This document shows, piece by piece, positions 63,921-64,000 of a stretch of 64,000 nucleotides of DNA; the stretch's first letter is position 1, and each line of letters starts with the position of its first letter. Position numbers and translations under genes: made by a program. The notes under the pieces are model-generated. The model saw only the letters and a list, made by a program, of their open reading frames with translations. It ran no database searches and was not told the DNA's origin. The stretch spans positions 1 through 64,000 of the forward strand of contig JAGBQJ010000039.1 of the NCBI GenBank assembly GCA_017632935.1, given 5' to 3'. The stretch comes from Bacteroidales bacterium. Its GTDB lineage: Bacteria > Bacteroidota > Bacteroidia > Bacteroidales > F082.

Positions 63921-64000
63921 ATGGCAGAAAACGAAAACATCATCAACGAAGCCATGCCGGTAGAAGAAAAGGCCGTTGAAGAAACCCCAGTCATGGAAGC
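63921..64000 (+). CDS. Start of a gene with acidic N-terminus, cut by window end
   Basis: Only 26 codons are visible: MAENENIINEAMPVEEKAVE then ETPVME. The acidic, low-complexity start and long leader would suit ribosomal protein S1 (rpsA) or another highly expressed translation-related gene of Bacteroidota, but nothing domain-specific is visible, so no symbol is given. Confidence 0.6.
   Translation, partial: MAENENIINEAMPVEEKAVEETPVME

Overview
The window looks like a chromosomal stretch of a Bacteroidota bacterium, most likely a gut- or rumen-type member of the order Bacteroidales. Three things support this. Many genes are preceded by the Bacteroidota -7 promoter box TAnnTTTG. Several proteins belong to families typical of the phylum: PepSY-like lipoproteins, DUF2490, WG-repeat and FISUMP-like lipoproteins, TonB-receptor-like barrels, and two proteins ending in a type IX secretion sorting domain. 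Lipoprotein signal peptides are very common. I see no rRNA, tRNA, CRISPR array, prophage or intact insertion sequence.

Layout. 0-7.5 kb: an AraC regulator, two tandem HXXEE membrane proteins, and a tightly packed seven-gene minus-strand run (acyl-ACP thioesterase, ClbS/DfsB-like protein, DUF1905 protein, FMN reductase, exported protein, flavin reductase, metallo-hydrolase), followed by xpt. 7.5-16.7 kb: a three-repeat PepSY-like lipoprotein, a Na/Pi symporter, a MATE pump, an ATC-hydrolase-like protein, a methyltransferase, a WG-repeat lipoprotein and a sugar kinase. 16.7-25.5 kb: a T9SS-sorted leucine-rich-repeat protein, a DUF362 lipoprotein, ogt, GNAT, DUF2490, a carbohydrate-binding surface protein, a ZIP transporter and a MerR regulator. 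25.8-28.6 kb: a Crp/Fnr (HcpR-like) regulator facing hcp, then tfoX. 28.6-42.2 kb: an ECF-type S component, an exported T9SS thioredoxin, a second DUF362 lipoprotein and a group of flavin-dependent redox proteins carrying lipoprotein signals (flavin reductase, two flavodoxins, nitroreductase), with transporters, a PhzF isomerase and a C69 dipeptidase. 42.3-54 kb: an outer-membrane barrel receptor, YqgE, a MurL-MurD2-like pair for an alternative D-glutamate route into peptidoglycan, a beta-helix lipoprotein, an M48 protease, an SPFH protein and a CPBP protease. 55-60 kb: one five-gene operon coding for an ECF sigma factor, a membrane anti-sigma-like protein, an exported caspase, a barrel-like protein and an Fn3/FISUMP lipoprotein. 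60-64 kb: a small HTH protein, a barrel protein, a WG/FISUMP lipoprotein, a decayed DUF3791-DUF3990-DUF3791 cassette and the start of a gene with a long leader.

Two themes stand out. First, regulation: four minus-strand promoters carry the same 20-bp inverted repeat exactly 21 bp upstream of the -7 box. Two of these promoters feed a duplicated short leader that ends in a terminator hairpin, and one of those looks like a free-standing small RNA. Second, genome decay and repeats: many small gene relics (RND transporter, aspartyl protease, tfoX, HMA, DUF3990, an alpha/beta hydrolase, a truncated LuxR regulator) sit among several families of short palindromic repeats. Some of these repeats lie inside coding sequences and add peptides to otherwise normal enzymes (MurL, MurD2, CPBP protease).

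All calls come from reading the sequence and from family knowledge. No database search was run.
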